DNA of 64,000 nt from Eisenbergiella tayi (GTDB taxonomy: Bacteria > Bacillota > Clostridia > Lachnospirales > Lachnospiraceae): positions 62,001-126,000 of the forward strand of contig NZ_MPDJ01000004.1 of assembly GCF_001881565.1 (NCBI RefSeq), read 5' to 3'. The position numbers and the translations under genes are program-made. Below are positions 26,800 through 35,616 of this stretch, piece after piece. The stretch's first letter is position 1. Every line of letters begins with the position of its first letter. The notes under the pieces were generated by a model that saw only the letters and a program-made list of their open reading frames with translations, was not told the DNA's origin and searched no databases.

Positions 26800-27708
26800 A
26801 TGGAACAGAATCTGAATTTGTATCATATTTTTTATACGGTTGCCAAGTGCAGGAATATTTCCGGTGCGGCGAGACAGCTTTTCATCAGCCAGCCCGCTAT
26901 CAGCAAAGCCATATCCCGACTGGAACAGAATCTGGACACGACTCTGTTTCTGCGTTCTTCCAGAGGAGTACGGCTGACCGAAACCGGTGAGCTTCTGTTC
27001 CGTCAGGTGGAAAGTGCATTTCAGGCTATCAGCCAGGGTGAGGAACAGCTGCGTAAGGTGCAGGAACTGGGAATGGGGCATCTGTCCATCGGAGTAAGCA
27101 CCACTCTGTGCAAATATGTTCTTCTTCCTCATCTGAGCCTTTTTACACGGGAAAACCCTCATATTCAGATATCCATTTCCTGCCAGTCCACATATCAGAC
27201 AATGGAAGCACTGGAAAAAGGAACTGTAGATATCGGCCTTATCGGAGAGAATGACAGGATGGATAAATTCCATTTTCATCCGGTACAGGAAATCCGGGAT
27301 GTTTTCGTCTGCACACAGCGGTATCTGGACAATCTGTGCAAAAGAGTCTCCTTTTCCGGCAGCCCTTCCTCCAGGGATATCATCTCTCACTCCACCCTGA
27401 TGCTGCTTGATAAGGAGAACATCACAAGGCAGTACATGGAAAAATATCTGGTAAAGGAAGAAATCACTGCCGCCCAGACTATAGAAATCACATCCATGGA
27501 TCTGCTCATTGATTTCGCCAAAATCGATCTGGGGATTGCCTGTGTGATTGAAGATTTTGTACAGGAGGAACTGGATACCGGCAAACTCATCAGCCTTCCG
27601 CTGCCGGTATCCGTCCCTTCCCGGAAGGTGGGCTTCGCCTACCTGAAAAATCAGACCTGCTCCGCCACCGCAGAAAAGTTTTCAGATTTCTGTATGAAGC
27701 ATGTATAA
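26800..27708 (+). CDS. LysR family transcriptional regulator, probable leucine/isoleucine-valine regulator
   Basis: The 302-residue protein has the N-terminal winged helix (LYHIFYTVAKCRNISGAA, FISQPAISKAISRLEQ; about 5-65) and the periplasmic-binding-like co-inducer domain starting LSIGVSTTLCKYVLLP. It is divergent from leuC with about 218 bases between, the usual geometry for a LysR protein and its target. The shared dyads upstream of leuC and ilvN-ilvC suggest that it activates both. The inducer is unknown; isopropylmalate or acetolactate would be precedented for such regulators. Confidence 0.88.
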   Translation: MEQNLNLYHIFYTVAKCRNISGAARQLFISQPAISKAISRLEQNLDTTLFLRSSRGVRLTETGELLFRQVESAFQAISQGEEQLRKVQELGMGHLSIGVSTTLCKYVLLPHLSLFTRENPHIQISISCQSTYQTMEALEKGTVDIGLIGENDRMDKFHFHPVQEIRDVFVCTQRYLDNLCKRVSFSGSPSSRDIISHSTLMLLDKENITRQYMEKYLVKEEITAAQTIEITSMDLLIDFAKIDLGIACVIEDFVQEELDTGKLISLPLPVSVPSRKVGFAYLKNQTCSATAEKFSDFCMKHV

Positions 27709-27741
27709 AACCTGCTTCTTTTGATCTTTAAACAGTCACGT

Positions 27742-27785
27742 AAAAAAGGAACGGATTGCCGTATTGGCAGCCCGTTCCTCTTGTT
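27742..27785. terminator. Bidirectional terminator between lysR and ilvC
   Basis: AGGAACGG-ATTGCC (27747-27760) pairs with GGCAG-CCCGTTCCT (27766-27779). It has TTTTTT on the minus side (for ilvC) and a weaker CTTGTTTT on the plus side (for the LysR gene). Confidence 0.8.
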
Positions 27786-27804
27786 TTCCGTTCTTATTGT
27801 CCGA

Positions 27805-28815
27805 TTAGTTATCGATCAGCTTGTTGGTATCATTCCAGCTGTAAAGCTTACGCAGCTCCGCACCGGTCTTCTCCAGCTGATGAGCGCCTTCTCTCTTTCT
27901 CATTGCATTGAAGTGAGGGCATCCAACCTGGTTCTCCAGCAGCCATTCCTTTGCAAAGGAACCATCCTGGATATCGGAAAGAACCTTCTTCATAGCCTTC
28001 TTGGTATCTTCGGTAACGATCTTGGGCCCGGTAATATAATCGCCGTATTCAGCCGTGTTGGAAATGGAATATCTCATTCCGGCGAATCCGCTTTCATAAA
28101 TCAGGTCAACGATCAGCTTCATTTCATGGATACATTCAAAATATGCGCTTTCCGGCTCATATCCTGCTTCAACCAGAGTTTCGAAGCCAGCCTTCATCAG
28201 AGCGCATACGCCGCCGCAGAGAACTGCCTGCTCACCGAACAGGTCTGTTTCGGTTTCTTCACGGAAGGTGGTACGAAGAACGCCTGCTCTTGCCCCGCCG
28301 ATTCCCAGTGCATAGGCCAGAGCGAGATCATTTGCTTTTCCCGTAGCATCCTGAGCAACCGCGATCAGACAGGGAACGCCCTTGCCGGCCTGATATTCGC
28401 TTCTTACGGTATGTCCGGGTCCCTTAGGTGCGATCATGGCAACATCAACATCTGCGGGAGGCTTAATCTGTCCGAAATGGATGGAGAAGCCATGTGCGAA
28501 CATAAGCATCATACCGGGTCTTAAGTTGGGTTCGATGGATTCTTTGTAAAGAGCGCCCTGCTTCTCATCATTAATAAGAATCATGATGATATCTGCTTTC
28601 TTTGCAGCTTCAGCAGCTGTATATACTGTAAGGCCCTGAGCTTCTGCCTTTGCCCAGGATTTGGAACCTTCATAAAGTCCTACAATGACGTTACAGCCAG
28701 ACTCCTTCAGATTCAGGGCATGTGCATGTCCCTGGCTGCCGTAACCGATTACTGCGATTGTTTTATCCTGTAATAATGACAGGTCACAATCCTCCTGATA
28801 ATAAATCTTTGCCAT
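27805..28815 (-). CDS. ilvC: Ketol-acid reductoisomerase
   Basis: IlvC converts acetolactate and acetohydroxybutyrate to dihydroxy acids using NAD(P)H. The 336-residue class I enzyme shows the Rossmann motif VIGYGSQGHAHALNL, APKGPGHTVRSEY, the metal-binding FGEQAVLCGG and ECIHEMKLIVDLIYE. After GYGSQGHAHALNLKESG the cofactor loop reads VGLYEGSKSW, so cofactor choice is not certain. ATG at 28815 follows GGAGG. It is downstream of ilvN and ends at the lysR/ilvC terminator. Confidence 0.96.
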   Translation of the reverse strand: MAKIYYQEDCDLSLLQDKTIAVIGYGSQGHAHALNLKESGCNVIVGLYEGSKSWAKAEAQGLTVYTAAEAAKKADIIMILINDEKQGALYKESIEPNLRPGMMLMFAHGFSIHFGQIKPPADVDVAMIAPKGPGHTVRSEYQAGKGVPCLIAVAQDATGKANDLALAYALGIGGARAGVLRTTFREETETDLFGEQAVLCGGVCALMKAGFETLVEAGYEPESAYFECIHEMKLIVDLIYESGFAGMRYSISNTAEYGDYITGPKIVTEDTKKAMKKVLSDIQDGSFAKEWLLENQVGCPHFNAMRKREGAHQLEKTGAELRKLYSWNDTNKLIDN

Positions 28816-28899
28816 TTTTCTTTCCTCCATTTAGTTTGAATGACTATATAACTGAAAGGCCGCAGCGGATGGCTGAACCTCAGAGTCCACAACAATAAA

Positions 28900-29409
28900 T
28901 TAATCCAGCGGATCCAGATATACCACATTTCCTGTTCCGCGTCCCAGGCCTGCAATGCCCGTTCTTGCCAGCTCAAGAATCTCATAATTGCTCAGAAGAT
29001 TGATGCACGCATCCACCTTGCTCTGGTTGCCTGTAATTTCCACAATCAGGCTTTCCTGTCCCACGTCAATAATATTGGCCCGGAAAATATTGGTGATTGC
29101 TATTACATCCTGCCTTTTTTCCGCGGAAACACTGACTTTAATCAGCGCCAGTTCGCGGTAAACGCTTTCTTCAGGTTTAAGCTCCCTGATATCCCGCACA
29201 TCCACAAGCTTGGATACCTGCTTCTCAATTTGTTCCAGAATCTCATCATCCCCATTGGCTACAATGGTAATCCTGGTAATCCTGGGATCCGCAGTCACGC
29301 CCGCCGTAATGGTTTCAATATTATAGCCGCGCCTTGAAAACAGTCCGGATATACGGCTCAAAACCCCTGAGGTATTATCCACAAGAAGCTGAAAAACTTT
29401 TTTTCGCAT
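28900..29409 (-). CDS. ilvN: Acetolactate synthase regulatory subunit (ACT domain), copy 2
   Basis: This is the small subunit that activates acetohydroxyacid synthase and confers valine feedback. The 169 residues have the N-terminal ACT domain (QLLVDNTSGVLSRISGLFSRRGYNIETI; quoted in part as NTSGVLSRISGLFSRRGYN) and the C-terminal domain (IIDVGQESLIVEITG). This copy matches the classical IlvN/IlvH best. ATG at 29409 has AGGAGG 12 bases upstream. It has its own consensus promoter with LysR-type sites and is followed by ilvC. Confidence 0.9.
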   Translation of the reverse strand: MRKKVFQLLVDNTSGVLSRISGLFSRRGYNIETITAGVTADPRITRITIVANGDDEILEQIEKQVSKLVDVRDIRELKPEESVYRELALIKVSVSAEKRQDVIAITNIFRANIIDVGQESLIVEITGNQSKVDACINLLSNYEILELARTGIAGLGRGTGNVVYLDPLD

Positions 29410-29470
29410 ATGTATCACGCCCCTCCTGCACAAGGGACGTTAAAGTCCCGCCGGTGCTGTCTTTCCAATT

Positions 29471-29542
29471 ATTCTAGCAACATTTATACACCTTGTCAAC
29501 GTATGATAGTCAGTCATACTTTTTATAACTCCAGGTTATAGT
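29471..29542 (-). promoter_or_regulatory. ilvN-ilvC promoter with two LysR-type dyads
   Basis: On the minus strand TTGACA (29494-29499), a 17-base spacer and TAGAAT (29471-29476) form a strong promoter. Dyad 1, ACTATAA-N7-TTATAAA (29522-29542), is centred about 68 bases upstream of the expected start and matches the leuC dyad in 12 of 14 arm positions. Dyad 2, GTATGA-N7-TCATAC (29501-29519), abuts the -35 box. This is the classical recognition-site/activation-site layout of LysR regulators. The leader also carries GGGAC/GTCCC (29432-29447). Confidence 0.7.
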
Positions 29543-29587
29543 CAGTACTGAAGTCTGTAATGTACGTTATACAAGGCGGGCCGCTTT

Positions 29588-30076
29588 TCAGATATCGCTT
29601 TCCATACATTTGGGGAGGGCCAGGGTCCCGGTTCTCGCCACCTCCACAATGCTGATAGACTGCAGCATCGTAAGGAAAAGCTGTACTCTTTCTGGAGTAT
29701 CGCAAATCTGGATCAGCATCATGTGCTTTGACATATCCACTATGGAAGCATGCATAATCGCACAGTTTTCCATAATATCCTTGCGGTTGTTCCTGTTATA
29801 TTTAATTTTTACCAGCATCAGCTCCCGGCTTACGCTGGAGTTCTCGTCAAAGGTCTTCACCTTGATAACATCCAGCTTTTTATTAAGCTGCTTTTCGATC
29901 TGTTCAATGGTACGCTGATCGCCGCTGCTGACAATGGTCATACAGGATACGGCCGGATCATCTGTTTCACCCACGGCCAGGGAATTAATATTAAAGCATC
30001 TTCTGGAAAACAGGCCGGCTACCTTGCACAGAACGCCGGATCTGTTTTCAACAAGAACAGAATATATTTTTTTCAT
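29588..30076 (-). CDS. ilvN: Acetolactate synthase regulatory subunit (ACT domain), copy 1
   Basis: A second ACT-domain small subunit of 162 residues (SVLVENRSGVLCKVAGLFSR, FNINSLAVGETDDPAVSCMT, then IVEVARTGTLAL). It lies 52 bases after ilvB and is likely cotranscribed with it. ATG at 30076 is seven bases from GAGG; the reading could extend to a TTG two codons earlier. It differs from copy 2 over much of the C-terminal half. Having two paralogues in one locus suggests two regulatory settings for one catalytic subunit. Confidence 0.88.
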   Translation of the reverse strand: MKKIYSVLVENRSGVLCKVAGLFSRRCFNINSLAVGETDDPAVSCMTIVSSGDQRTIEQIEKQLNKKLDVIKVKTFDENSSVSRELMLVKIKYNRNNRKDIMENCAIMHASIVDMSKHMMLIQICDTPERVQLFLTMLQSISIVEVARTGTLALPKCMESDI

Positions 30077-30128
30077 TGCCAAACCTCTTTTCTTTCCGTT
30101 CCCGGACGGTATTTGACCGGTTCAAAAT

Positions 30129-31745
30129 TTATTTCACCAAATCCATGGGATCTATCATACATTCCATCAGATAAGAACAGTCATCCTTCAGGAAGTCATC
30201 CAAAGCCCCGTCAATATCTTCATTCCGGGCCACACGGATATAAGGGATATCATAAGCCTGCGCCAGTTTATCCAGATGGGGAACTCCTGAAATATCAACT
30301 ACCGAGTAACTGTCTTTATAGGAATAGTGCTGGTATTCCCGGACCATTCCCAGATAATTGTTCCGGAATACCACGATCTTTACCGGAATATGATACTGCT
30401 GGATGGTAGCCAGCTCCATCATGGACATCTGGAAGGAACCGTCTCCGCATACCGCAATTACCTGCTTGGACATATCGCCCAGCTTGGCACCCATCGCAGC
30501 CGGGATGGAATAACCCATAGTTCCCATGCCGCCGGAAGTAAGGAAACGCCCTTCCCTCACCACATGGAAAGCACAGGACCATATCTGATTCTGTCCCACA
30601 TCCGCCACATAGACGCCATCCGGCTTCATTTTATAGGATATCTGACGAATCAGCTCTTCCGGATCCACATATTCCGGATTCGGACGGCGGACAAGCTTCA
30701 TATTCCTGCGGTAGCCATCCAGCGCTTCCAGCCATTCTTCATGTTCACATTCAAATTCCTGTTTTTCGAAGTCTTCAAAAATATGTCTGGCATCCCCTAC
30801 CAACGGAATGGTGGGACCTGCATTCTTACCGATTTCGGCGGGATCCACATCAATGTGCACCAGCACTTTATCATGGGTGATCAAATCCGGCTGATTTACG
30901 GAACGGTCCGCCACGCGGGCACCTACCATAATCAGAAGATCCGATTCATTCATGGCGCGGTTGGCATAGGGTTTTCCGTTATTTCCCACCATACCGAAAT
31001 ACATGGGATGCTCTGTAGGCATAACTCCGATCCCCATCATGGTGGAAACCACAGGAATGCGGAATTTCTCCGAAAATTTCCGAAGCTCTTCACAGGCCCC
31101 GCTCAGAGTAACGCCGCCGCCTGCATAAATCAAAGGCCTTTTTGCTTTTTCCAGCTCCCGCATTACTTTCTTTATCTGGACAATATGCCCTTTTACAGTG
31201 GGCTTATAGGTCCTCATATTCACTTCTTCCGGATAACGGAATTTGTTTATCACAGCGTTCTGTACATCAATGGGAATATCAATGAGAACAGGGCCCTTTC
31301 TTCCCGTATTTGCCACATAAAAAGCTTCTTTGAATACCCGGGGGATATCATTCACGTCTCTTATGAGGTAGCTGTATTTCACAAAGGACTCTGCCGCTCC
31401 GGTGATATCGGCTTCCTGAAACACATCGCTTCCGAGAAGCTCGCTGTTCACCTGGCCGGTTATGCAGACAAGGGGAATGCTGTCGGCAAAAGCTGTGGCA
31501 ATACCGGTAATGAGGTTTGTGGCGCCCGGGCCTGACGTTACGGCACACACACCAACCTTTCCTGTCACCCTGGCAAGTCCGCTCGCGGCATGGGCCGCAT
31601 TCTGCTCTGTCCTGATTAAAACAGTACTGATATCAGAATCAAGAATACTGTTGTAAAAAGGGCAGATAGCAACGCCGGGATAACCGAAAACTTCCGTTAT
31701 TCCTTCCAATTCCAGACACTTTACAATCGCATCCGCACCATTCAT
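30129..31745 (-). CDS. ilvB: Acetolactate synthase catalytic subunit
   Basis: This ThDP-dependent enzyme makes acetolactate and acetohydroxybutyrate, the first common step of valine and isoleucine synthesis. The 538 residues show the catalytic glutamate in RTEQNAAHAASG (about 45-56), the central domain, and the ThDP-Mg motif GDGSFQMSMMELATIQQY followed by VFRNNYLGMVREYQ. ATG at 31745 follows GGAGGG at nine bases. It is downstream of an unknown membrane protein and metH and upstream of ilvN copy 1. Confidence 0.94.
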   Translation of the reverse strand: MNGADAIVKCLELEGITEVFGYPGVAICPFYNSILDSDISTVLIRTEQNAAHAASGLARVTGKVGVCAVTSGPGATNLITGIATAFADSIPLVCITGQVNSELLGSDVFQEADITGAAESFVKYSYLIRDVNDIPRVFKEAFYVANTGRKGPVLIDIPIDVQNAVINKFRYPEEVNMRTYKPTVKGHIVQIKKVMRELEKAKRPLIYAGGGVTLSGACEELRKFSEKFRIPVVSTMMGIGVMPTEHPMYFGMVGNNGKPYANRAMNESDLLIMVGARVADRSVNQPDLITHDKVLVHIDVDPAEIGKNAGPTIPLVGDARHIFEDFEKQEFECEHEEWLEALDGYRRNMKLVRRPNPEYVDPEELIRQISYKMKPDGVYVADVGQNQIWSCAFHVVREGRFLTSGGMGTMGYSIPAAMGAKLGDMSKQVIAVCGDGSFQMSMMELATIQQYHIPVKIVVFRNNYLGMVREYQHYSYKDSYSVVDISGVPHLDKLAQAYDIPYIRVARNEDIDGALDDFLKDDCSYLMECMIDPMDLVK

Positions 31746-31807
31746 CTTCCAATCCCTCCGTTTATCTGTTTATCCTTAATTTCCGCAGGCCTCAAAAGGC
31801 TGCCTGC

Positions 31808-32296
31808 TTATCTGAATCTGCCGAAAAATTCTGCCATGGGGGCCACCACATCGTTTAAATCGGAAATCGCGTTATTCAGACTCTCAATATCCATCTGATC
31901 CACCTTATCCATTGTCTGCTCCACGGCCTTACTGCTGGAATCCACCAGAGAATTTACATTATCGAATACCTTCCCGAAATCATCAAGCGCTCCGTCCACC
32001 TTAACAAGTGATTCCGTTGCCTTATCCAGGGCTGTCGTCAGCCTGGGCAACACTCCCGCCACGAAGATCAGGACAAGAAGCACAAGAACACAATTGGAAA
32101 CAGCAAAAATCCGGGTAAACAGGAGCTGTTTCTTCATAAGGCCCTGCTGTTTTTCCTCGGAAGCCTTCAGTTGATCCATGAGCTGCCTCACCGCCAGCTC
32201 CGTTCCTTCCGCTTCCCATAAGGTTTCATGCTGACTGTCCGTGGGTAAATCATCCCACAGCTCTTCCGCCTGTTCCATTCTGTCATTCATTTCCAT
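31808..32296 (-). CDS. Single-span membrane protein with amphipathic C-terminal helix, function unknown
   Basis: The 162-residue protein has an acidic cytoplasmic N-terminal part (about 1-58), one transmembrane helix (about 62-84, FAVSNCVLVLLVLIFVAGVL) and a helical tail with heptad-like spacing (TALDKATESLVKVDGALDDF). I do not recognise the family. The start at 32296 overlaps the end of metH by 14 bases and has GGGGGA upstream. It lies between metH and ilvB without a visible terminator, so it may be cotranscribed with both. No link to their chemistry is evident. Confidence 0.65.
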   Translation of the reverse strand: MEMNDRMEQAEELWDDLPTDSQHETLWEAEGTELAVRQLMDQLKASEEKQQGLMKKQLLFTRIFAVSNCVLVLLVLIFVAGVLPRLTTALDKATESLVKVDGALDDFGKVFDNVNSLVDSSSKAVEQTMDKVDQMDIESLNNAISDLNDVVAPMAEFFGRFR

Positions 32297-34832
32297 GGCT
32301 GTCCCCCTGCGTTTCCTCATTAAGGCCAAGCAGCCGTTTCGCCAGCCTCACCGTATCTGCCGCATCTTTGGCATAACCATCCGCATGGATTTCATCCGCA
32401 TAGTCCTGGGTGACCACCGCGCCGCCGATAATGATTTTGGAATCCAGTCCCTCTTCATGCGCCAGCTCCACCACATGGCGCATTTCCTGCATGGTAGTAG
32501 TCATCAGGGCAGAAAGCCCTATGATACCCGCTCCATGTTCCTTAGCCGCCTGTATTATTTTTTCCTTCGGCACATCTTTTCCCAGATCGATTACCTCAAA
32601 CCCGTAATTGCGCAGCATGAGGGCCACCAGGTTTTTACCGATGTCATGGATGTCCCCTTCCACAGTGGCGATCACCACCACCGGCATCTTCTCCTGCTTT
32701 CCATCGGAGGAAAGAAGGGGCTCCAAAACCCCGATAGATAATTTCATGGCTTCCGCGCTGGAAATCAGCTGGGGAAGGAAGTACTTTCCTTTATCAAAAA
32801 GCTCTCCGACCTGATTGATAGCAGGCAGCAGACAGGTATCCAGAAGCTCTCTGGCCGAAGCGCCCTCTTCCAGCGCCCTTCGGGTAATCTGTTCGATCCC
32901 GCTTCGGTTTCCTTTCAGAACGGCTTCATAGACCGCCGAAAATGGAAGCGTTTCACCGGGAGATTTCTCTCCGGAAGCCGCCGACCCGGAGACACCATTT
33001 CCGGAAGGCTGCCGTCCCAGATTCTTTTCCTTCTGACCTGAGGTTTCAGTCGTTTGGGCCGCTGAAGAAACAGGTTTGATACCGGTACAGGTTCCCGCAT
33101 ATTCGATGTACCGCAGAGCGCTTTCCTCTTTGCACAGCAGCATATCCGAAGCGAATGCACTAGCCACCAGCAGTTCCTGGGAAGGATTGGCAATTGCCAT
33201 CGTCAGCCCTGCCTGAATTGCCATGGTAAGGAAAACACTGTTCACATAGCTGCGTTCCGGAAGCCCAAAGGAGATGTTGGACAGCCCGCAGACAGTGGCC
33301 AGCTGTTTTTCTTTACAGTAACGGATGGTTTCCAGCGTTTCCAGAGCCGCTTTGGGATTGGCTCCCACAGTAGTGACCAGACCGTCCACAATGATATCTT
33401 CTTTAGCCAGGCCGCATGCAAAGGCCCGTTCCAGTATGGTTTCTATTATCTCTTTCTTTTCCTGCAGGCTCTCGGGAAGTCCCGCATCGGAAAGAGGCAG
33501 TAGAATAAACATGGCCCCATATTTTTGGGCCATAGGTATCAGCTTCTCAAATTTTTCCTTTTCCAGGGAAATGGAATTGATGAGTGCTCTTCCGGGATAA
33601 CGGCGAAGGGCTGCTTCCAGGACCTCCACATGGCTGGAATCCAGAGACAGCGGCAGCTGGCTTACGCCTCCCACCTCTTCCAGGGCACGCAGCATCATTT
33701 CTTTCTCATCAATGCCGCTCATTCCCATGTTCACATCCAGAACAGACGCTCCGCCCGCCTCCTGTTCCTCCGCAAAACGGGTAACCATCTCAAAGCTGCC
33801 TTCCCGCAGCTGCGCCTGCAGCTTTTTCTTTCCCGTCGGATTAATCCTTTCTCCGATGATAAGAAACGGATCTTCCAGACCGAAAGCAATCGTTTTTCTT
33901 TCGGAGGTCAGATACCGGATTCCGGAAGGCCTTCTGTTCACCTGCGCGGGCATTTTCCCCGCGAAGCTTTCATGCAGGTCTGCAATATGCTCCGGCGTGG
34001 TTCCGCAGCAGCCTCCTATCATCGAAGCCCCGGCCTCATAAACCGCCTGCATCTCTTCCGCAAATTCCCGGGGCCGCATCTCATATACCGTTTTTCCCTC
34101 TTCGTTCAGGGACGGCAGCCCCGCATTAGGCTTCGCAATCACAGGGATCCGTGTTACCGACGCCATCTGCCGTATGATTCCAGCCATTTGCTCCGGCCCT
34201 GTGGAGCAGTTGGCTCCTATCGCCGCGGCACCCAGGCTTTCCAGAACCACGGCCGCCGTCACCGCGTCCGTTCCGTACAGGCTCCGCCCGTCCCCTTCAA
34301 AGGTCATGGTAACCATCACCGGCAAATCAGGGCAGATTTCCTTTGCTGCCAGCAGGGCGGCTCTGGATTCCTGCAGGCTCATCATGGTTTCCACCACCAA
34401 AAGATCCGCCCCCGCCTCTTCAATACATGCAATCTGTTCTTTATATATATCAATCAATTCTTCAAAGTCCATACTGCCGATGGGCGCCAGCTGTTCCCCT
34501 GTCATAGTCAGATCACCTGCCACCAGGGCTTTTCCGCCTGCCGCCTCTCTGGAAGCGGCCACCATCGCGGCATTTATCTGCCGAAGCTGTCCTTCCAGGC
34601 CGTATTCCTTTAATTTGCACCGGTTTGCCGTAAAAGTAGGTGCATATAAAATATTAGCGCCGGCGGCAACATATTCCTTCTGAAGACCGATCAGCACCTG
34701 TGTGTTTTCCATTATCCATTTTTCCGGGCAAATGCCTCCCGGCATCCCTCTGAGCATCAGATTGGAGCCTGTGGCTCCATCCAGAAAGACCATTCTGTCC
34801 TTAATAAATTCTCTGAATTCCTGTTTCGTCAT
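32283..34832 (-). CDS. metH: Cobalamin-dependent methionine synthase, without reactivation domain
   Basis: This enzyme transfers the methyl group of methyltetrahydrofolate to homocysteine through B12. The 849 residues contain the homocysteine domain with zinc cysteines at about 209 (GANCSTG) and 275-276 (GGCCGTTP), the pterin domain (about 320-580, IGERINPTGKKKL), a Ser/Gly-rich linker (about 588-630), the B12 cap and the B12 Rossmann domain with DIHDIGKN near 727. The C-terminal AdoMet activation domain of E. coli MetH (1227 aa) is absent, as is common in Clostridia where it is a separate protein. ATG at 34832 follows GGAGA. Confidence 0.88.
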   Translation of the reverse strand: MTKQEFREFIKDRMVFLDGATGSNLMLRGMPGGICPEKWIMENTQVLIGLQKEYVAAGANILYAPTFTANRCKLKEYGLEGQLRQINAAMVAASREAAGGKALVAGDLTMTGEQLAPIGSMDFEELIDIYKEQIACIEEAGADLLVVETMMSLQESRAALLAAKEICPDLPVMVTMTFEGDGRSLYGTDAVTAAVVLESLGAAAIGANCSTGPEQMAGIIRQMASVTRIPVIAKPNAGLPSLNEEGKTVYEMRPREFAEEMQAVYEAGASMIGGCCGTTPEHIADLHESFAGKMPAQVNRRPSGIRYLTSERKTIAFGLEDPFLIIGERINPTGKKKLQAQLREGSFEMVTRFAEEQEAGGASVLDVNMGMSGIDEKEMMLRALEEVGGVSQLPLSLDSSHVEVLEAALRRYPGRALINSISLEKEKFEKLIPMAQKYGAMFILLPLSDAGLPESLQEKKEIIETILERAFACGLAKEDIIVDGLVTTVGANPKAALETLETIRYCKEKQLATVCGLSNISFGLPERSYVNSVFLTMAIQAGLTMAIANPSQELLVASAFASDMLLCKEESALRYIEYAGTCTGIKPVSSAAQTTETSGQKEKNLGRQPSGNGVSGSAASGEKSPGETLPFSAVYEAVLKGNRSGIEQITRRALEEGASARELLDTCLLPAINQVGELFDKGKYFLPQLISSAEAMKLSIGVLEPLLSSDGKQEKMPVVVIATVEGDIHDIGKNLVALMLRNYGFEVIDLGKDVPKEKIIQAAKEHGAGIIGLSALMTTTMQEMRHVVELAHEEGLDSKIIIGGAVVTQDYADEIHADGYAKDAADTVRLAKRLLGLNEETQGDSHGNE

Positions 34833-34854
34833 AGCTTGTTCTCCGTTTGTAAAT

Positions 34855-34871
34855 ATGTTACATTCTAACAT
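34855..34871 (-). promoter_or_regulatory. Dyad overlapping the likely metH promoter
   Basis: ATGTTA-CATTC-TAACAT is a perfect 6-5-6 dyad. It covers a TAGAAT -10 box (34862-34867, minus strand) whose -35 is weak (TTTCTT). It may bind a repressor. No S-box or B12 riboswitch sequence was recognised in the leader. Confidence 0.4.
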
Positions 34872-35023
34872 GAAACAAAACAAAAAGAAAGCACCCGCTA
34901 CAGAAATCTTTCCTCACTTGATTTCATGCGGATAATATGGTAAGTTGAATAGAGACTTTTGCTCCCTGATTATGAAATTCACCGGCGCCTCTTTTGACCG
35001 GTGGCCAGAAAGGTATACCAAGG

Positions 35024-35608
35024 ATGAAAAAAGAAAAAAAGACCTATCTGCTTACCGCCGTTCTGCTCATTTCTGCTCTTTTGGCAGGCTGCGGCAAAAA
35101 TGCAGAATTAGATAAATTTTACAGTGAGATGGATGATTTTACCGCCCAGGTTAACATTTCCTTCGACAATCTCAACAGTGTGGATCCCGAATCAGAAACC
35201 GGCGTTGAGGATATGCTTGCCGCCATGGATGATCTTGCGGCCCAATTCACGGTGCTTGCGGATATCGAAGTGCCAAGACAGTTTTCCGCAGTGGAAGACC
35301 TGGCCGATGAGGCCGGAGAAAACATGACAGAGGCAGCCCGTCTGTACAGAGAAGCCTATGCAGATGAAGAATATAATGAAAACGTGGCTTCCGCCGCTTT
35401 GGAGTATTACAACCGTGCGGTAAAAAGGCTTAATTACATTTCCCTGATTCTCCAGGGAGAAATGCCTACCGACGATTCCATTACTATCATTACGGAAAAT
35501 GATGCCCCCGGTTTTAAGGAAGACTCAGAAGGAAATTCCGACAATTATGACAATGCCGGAGAACCGGAAAATACCGCTGAGCCTTCGGATACCGAGCCTG
35601 CAGAATAA
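35024..35608 (+). CDS. Lipoprotein, function unknown
   Basis: The 194-residue protein has a lipoprotein signal peptide with lipobox LLAGC (Cys near residue 23), so the mature part sits on the outer face of the membrane. The body is helical and acidic (residues 30-150) and the tail (about 155-194) is disordered and rich in Glu, Asp, Asn and Pro. I do not recognise a family. AAAGG lies ten bases before ATG 35024. It is divergent from metH and convergent with the next gene. Confidence 0.7.
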   Translation: MKKEKKTYLLTAVLLISALLAGCGKNAELDKFYSEMDDFTAQVNISFDNLNSVDPESETGVEDMLAAMDDLAAQFTVLADIEVPRQFSAVEDLADEAGENMTEAARLYREAYADEEYNENVASAALEYYNRAVKRLNYISLILQGEMPTDDSITIITENDAPGFKEDSEGNSDNYDNAGEPENTAEPSDTEPAE

Positions 35609-35616
35609 TTATCCTG

